Assembly (NCBI GenBank): GCA_014378225.1
Contig: JACMOA010000366.1
Location: 1-6,527, forward strand
DNA from: Deinococcales bacterium
Lineage (GTDB): Bacteria; Deinococcota; Deinococci; Deinococcales; Deinococcaceae
DNA: 6,527 nt
Direction of reading: 5' to 3'
Shown here: piece after piece, positions 4,711 to 6,527 of the stretch
Layout of the letters: each line of letters starts with the position of its first letter
Numbering within the stretch: position 1 is the stretch's first letter
The notes under the pieces: model-generated
Seen by the model: only the letters and a program-made list of their open reading frames with translations
Databases searched by the model: none
What the model was told of the DNA's origin: nothing
Position numbers and translations under genes: made by a program

Positions 4711-5892
4711 ATGCGCCTCCTTCACACCGCAGATTTTCATGCGGGAAAAACCTTGCGCGGCTTTGACCGCACCCCCGAAATCAGAAAAGCCCTGCTCGAG
4801 ATGGTTGACCTCTGCCTCAGTGAAAAGGTGGACGCCGTGCTGGTGGCCGGGGATTTGTTCGACAACGCTAATCCCACCGCAGACGCCGAAAATGCGCTGT
4901 TCGAGTTTTTCCTTACCCTCAAAGAGAAAGGGATTCCCAGCGTCAGCATCGCCGGAAATCACGATTCGGCGCGGCGGCTCACCAGCGTGTCTGGGCTGCT
5001 GGGCTGGGTGGGCGCTCAACTGGTTTCAGAACTCAACCCCAAAAATCTGCTCGAGGCCGTCAAGACCGTAATCGCTCGAGATGGAAGCCTCCTGAAAGTA
5101 GCGGCCCTGCCCTTTCTCAGTGAGCGCCGCCTTATTAAAACCGCGCAGCTTGCAGAGGGTGGTTTGGGAGATTGGCGGCTCGAGTACCAATTCAAGTTGC
5201 AGGCGTTTATCAACCGTCTAGCCACGGGGTTTGACCCGTCCGGCGTGAACGTGCTGATGATGCACACCACGCTCGAGGGTGCGGTGAACAGCGGCTCCGA
5301 AAGTCACTTTAAGTTCGATATTGACAACTCTTACACCGTCTCGAGCGCGATGCTGCCTACCACCGCCCAATATGTGGCGCTAGGCCATATCCACAAGTCT
5401 CAACAGGTGGCCCAGTACCCTCCAGCAGTGTATTCAGGTAGTCCGCTGCAACTTGATTTTGGTGAGGCCGGAGACCGCAAAAGTGTGCGCCTCATTGACC
5501 TCGAGCCAGGAAGACCTGCTCAGATTCATACGCTGCCTCTGAGCAGTGGAAAGATGCTCCGAAGCGCTCGAGTGCTGCTGGACGATTTAGACCCTCAGCT
5601 CGAGGCATTGCGCGACTTTTCTGGTTTGCTAAAAGTGGTGGTGCGGGTTCCTCCCGGTTCGGCAGTGGCGGGTCTCAAAGACCGGGTGATGTCCATTTTG
5701 CCCAATGCGTTGAGTGTAGAACTCGAGCGCCTGGACGGTGCGCTACTGCTCGAAGCGGCCTCGAGACAGAACTTAACCCCGCTCGAGCTGTTCAGTCGGT
5801 ATTACACCGAACGGCGTGGAGAACTGCCGGATTTGGTGCGGGACGCTTTTAGTGAAGCTCTGGTGGCTGTGGAAGAAGGGGAATTGGTATGA
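4711..5892 (+). CDS. sbcD: SbcD exonuclease subunit (Mre11-type)
   Basis: This 393-residue protein is the Mn2+-dependent nuclease subunit that pairs with the SbcC ATPase to cut hairpins and process DNA ends, as Mre11 does with Rad50. The calcineurin-like metallophosphoesterase motifs are all present: TADFH (6-10, Asp8 and His10), VAGDLFD (45-51, Asp48), AGNHD (81-85, Asn83 and His84), MMHT (183-186, His185) and LGHIH (224-228, His226 and His228). A capping domain follows to about 345, then a C-terminal stretch (about 350-393) suited to docking on SbcC. The ATG at 4711 is chosen because family proteins begin MRLLHTADxH; the 18 upstream codons in frame do not look like SbcD. The stop overlaps the ATG of a small ORF as ATGA, and sbcC starts 223 nt later. 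Confidence 0.96.
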   Translation: MRLLHTADFHAGKTLRGFDRTPEIRKALLEMVDLCLSEKVDAVLVAGDLFDNANPTADAENALFEFFLTLKEKGIPSVSIAGNHDSARRLTSVSGLLGWVGAQLVSELNPKNLLEAVKTVIARDGSLLKVAALPFLSERRLIKTAQLAEGGLGDWRLEYQFKLQAFINRLATGFDPSGVNVLMMHTTLEGAVNSGSESHFKFDIDNSYTVSSAMLPTTAQYVALGHIHKSQQVAQYPPAVYSGSPLQLDFGEAGDRKSVRLIDLEPGRPAQIHTLPLSSGKMLRSARVLLDDLDPQLEALRDFSGLLKVVVRVPPGSAVAGLKDRVMSILPNALSVELERLDGALLLEAASRQNLTPLELFSRYYTERRGELPDLVRDAFSEALVAVEEGELV

Positions 5893-6128
5893 GTGGGATT
5901 TCTTGCGAAATGGCAAACGTCAAACGTCAAACGTCTTGTGAGCGCGTAGCGCTCGACGCATATGGTTTGCTTTTCAACACAGACCAAAAACCTTCAGCAT
6001 TCACGATAGACTTGGCGTTCGACGTCTTGGACATAGCGGCACCTAATGGGCCTGTCCGCGTTCAACGTTTGCCACGAGTGCAAGCGAGTCTCTTTATTCA
6101 AGCGGGTGGTCAACCATGCGCCCTTTAA
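5889..6128 (+). CDS. Small hypothetical protein bridging sbcD and sbcC
   Basis: I do not recognise this 79-residue ORF. Its ATG overlaps the sbcD stop as ATGA, with a purine-rich GAAGGGGAA a few bases upstream, and its stop lies 13 nt inside sbcC. Ribosomes could therefore pass from sbcD through it to sbcC. Residues 9-16 (ANVKRQTS) come from the CAAACGT tandem repeat, and the ORF contains no CTCGAG, unlike all the clearly recognised genes here. There is no signal peptide, membrane helix or catalytic motif. The likely explanation is a repeat element inserted in, or expanded from, the sbcD-sbcC junction that stayed in frame by chance or because it keeps the two genes translationally coupled. 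Whether the peptide is made or functional is unknown. Confidence 0.35.
   Translation: MSGISCEMANVKRQTSCERVALDAYGLLFNTDQKPSAFTIDLAFDVLDIAAPNGPVRVQRLPRVQASLFIQAGGQPCAL
5914..5934 (+). repeat. CAAACGT tandem repeat, three exact copies
   Basis: Three head-to-tail 7-mers CAAACGT form the left end of the spacer element. The reverse-strand region upstream of coaX has one full unit followed by CAAACGC. Confidence 0.9.
5940..5954. repeat. Short GC-rich hairpin GAGCGC-GTA-GCGCTC
   Basis: A 6-bp perfect stem with a 3-nt loop lies just after the CAAACGT repeats, within the sbcD-sbcC spacer. There is no T-run, so it is not a terminator by itself. It could add structure to the transcript between the two genes. 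Confidence 0.5.
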
Positions 6129-6527
6129 AACTCAAACTCCAGAACTTCACCGCCTTCCGCGCCCCCACAGAGCTGGATTTCACCCCGCTCGAGCTGTACG
6201 CCATTGAAGGACCCACCGGCAGCGGCAAAAGCAGCCTGCTGGACGCTATCATTTTTGCGCTGTACGGCGAGGTGCCGCGTTTGGGTGGCAAGGGCCTGGA
6301 CGCGCTGATTTCCACCGGAGAGGGTCGCCTGACGGTGGAACTCGAGTTTGAGGTGGGTGAGGAGCGTTACCGGGTGGTCCGCACCAAAGGGCGCAAGCAG
6401 GCCCAGAGCGAGGTGCGCTTTGTACGCCTGCTCGAGAACAACCTCGAGCAAACGGTGGCCCAGGAAACCAAGAAAAAGGATTTGCAGGCCGCCATCGTCA
6501 AGGTTCTGGGCCTTTCGCTCGAGTCCT
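6116..6527 (+). CDS. sbcC: SbcC ATPase subunit (Rad50-type), N-terminal part
   Basis: The visible 137 residues are the N-terminal ATPase half-domain of SbcC: MRPLKLKLQNFTAFRAP (1-17), the Walker A loop GPTGSGKSS (32-40) with Lys38, the following helix LLDAIIFALYGEVPR (41-55), and a strand-rich segment with YRVVRTKGRKQAQSEVRF (85-102). The window ends just before the expected Q-loop, so the coiled coils, zinc hook, signature motif and Walker B lie outside. SbcC is an SMC-like protein that binds DNA and drives SbcD by ATP-dependent conformational change. The start is set by the MxPLKLxLxNF family beginning. GGGTGGT a few bases upstream is a weak ribosome-binding site, so coupling to the preceding ORF is plausible. 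Confidence 0.95.
   Translation, partial: MRPLKLKLQNFTAFRAPTELDFTPLELYAIEGPTGSGKSSLLDAIIFALYGEVPRLGGKGLDALISTGEGRLTVELEFEVGEERYRVVRTKGRKQAQSEVRFVRLLENNLEQTVAQETKKKDLQAAIVKVLGLSLES

Larger units (their letters stand above)
5911..6074. repeat. Putative small interspersed element in the sbcD-sbcC gap
   Basis: TGGCAAACGT (5911-5920) and ACGTTTGCCA (6065-6074) form a perfect 10-bp terminal inverted repeat about 164 bp apart, with further imperfect matching inward. The left end has three CAAACGT units; the right end has GCGTTCAACGTT. Both end motifs recur, in the same order and orientation, on the reverse strand upstream of coaX. The segment encodes no transposase, and no clear target duplication is seen. 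A MITE-like or other non-autonomous repeat fits. The boundaries are inferred from the inverted repeat only. Confidence 0.5.
175..6523. repeat. Highly iterated palindrome CTCGAG, 63 copies
   Basis: My hand count finds 63 CTCGAG sites between 175 and 6523, about one per 104 bp. About 56 are within the recognised genes (42 read as CTC-GAG, 8 as xxC-TCG-AGx, 6 as xCT-CGA-Gxx) and 7 are in spacers (526, 1466, 2004, 3634, 3672, 3820, 4622). Sites are usually flanked by G, C or A before and C or G after. It resembles in behaviour the HIP1 palindrome of cyanobacteria, with a different sequence. Its role is unknown. Confidence 0.93.

Noticed and set aside
4604..5071. 155-residue plus-strand ORF overlapping the sbcD start
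   Set aside because: It is mostly an alternate frame of sbcD, with Cys/Ser/Pro-rich content and no motif.
175..6523. CTCGAG sites as evidence of a local restriction-modification system
   Set aside because: Restriction usually leads to avoidance of the site, not enrichment, and no methyltransferase or nuclease gene of that kind is in the window.

Overview
This window looks like chromosomal DNA from a GC-moderate to GC-rich bacterium. I favour the Deinococcota (Deinococcus/Meiothermus-like). The grounds are the gene families (type III pantothenate kinase, HTH-WYL regulator, DinB-fold protein, SbcD-SbcC), the frequent lack of a Shine-Dalgarno, and TANNNT-type -10 hexamers lying about 5-11 nt before several start codons, as in leaderless promoters. 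This placement is an inference from style and gene content, not a database result.

Layout, left to right. A minus-strand gene for a ring-cleaving (VOC-fold) dioxygenase runs off the left edge (1-471). A 209-nt divergent spacer follows, with a 15-bp perfect inverted repeat and a second, imperfect hairpin. Next are coaX on the plus strand (681-1463) and, facing it, a DinB-fold protein on the minus strand (1484-1969). A 99-nt divergent spacer with a small dyad separates the DinB gene from a plus-strand WYL regulator (2069-3022). The 3' end of the regulator overlaps that of a minus-strand HAD hydrolase (3010-3612) by 13 bp. A 249-nt spacer carries a 16-bp tandem repeat. It is followed by a DUF2071/YqjF-like protein (3862-4584), sbcD (4711-5892), a 223-nt anomalous segment holding a 79-codon ORF, and the start of sbcC (6116 to the right edge).

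Functionally these are small, mostly independent units. SbcD and SbcC form the one clear functional pair, the Mre11/Rad50-type nuclease-ATPase complex of DNA repair. The WYL regulator and the DinB-fold gene share a promoter region and may be a regulator-target pair. CoaX makes 4'-phosphopantothenate for CoA synthesis. The dioxygenase, HAD and DUF2071 proteins have less certain substrates.

Two genome-scale signals stand out. First, the palindrome CTCGAG occurs 63 times by hand count, about once per 104 bp, against roughly 1.6 expected for equal base frequencies. It occurs in every clearly recognised gene, in all three reading phases and in spacers. Of 44 Leu-Glu dipeptides in the recognised proteins, 42 are written CTC-GAG. 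It behaves like a highly iterated palindrome comparable in kind to cyanobacterial HIP1. Second, the longest CTCGAG-free gap coincides with the sbcD-sbcC spacer. That spacer is bounded by a 10-bp inverted repeat and shares two motifs (14 nt and 12 nt), in the same relative order and orientation, with the reverse complement of the region upstream of coaX. This suggests a small interspersed repeat family. No CRISPR, tRNA, rRNA or transposase gene is visible.
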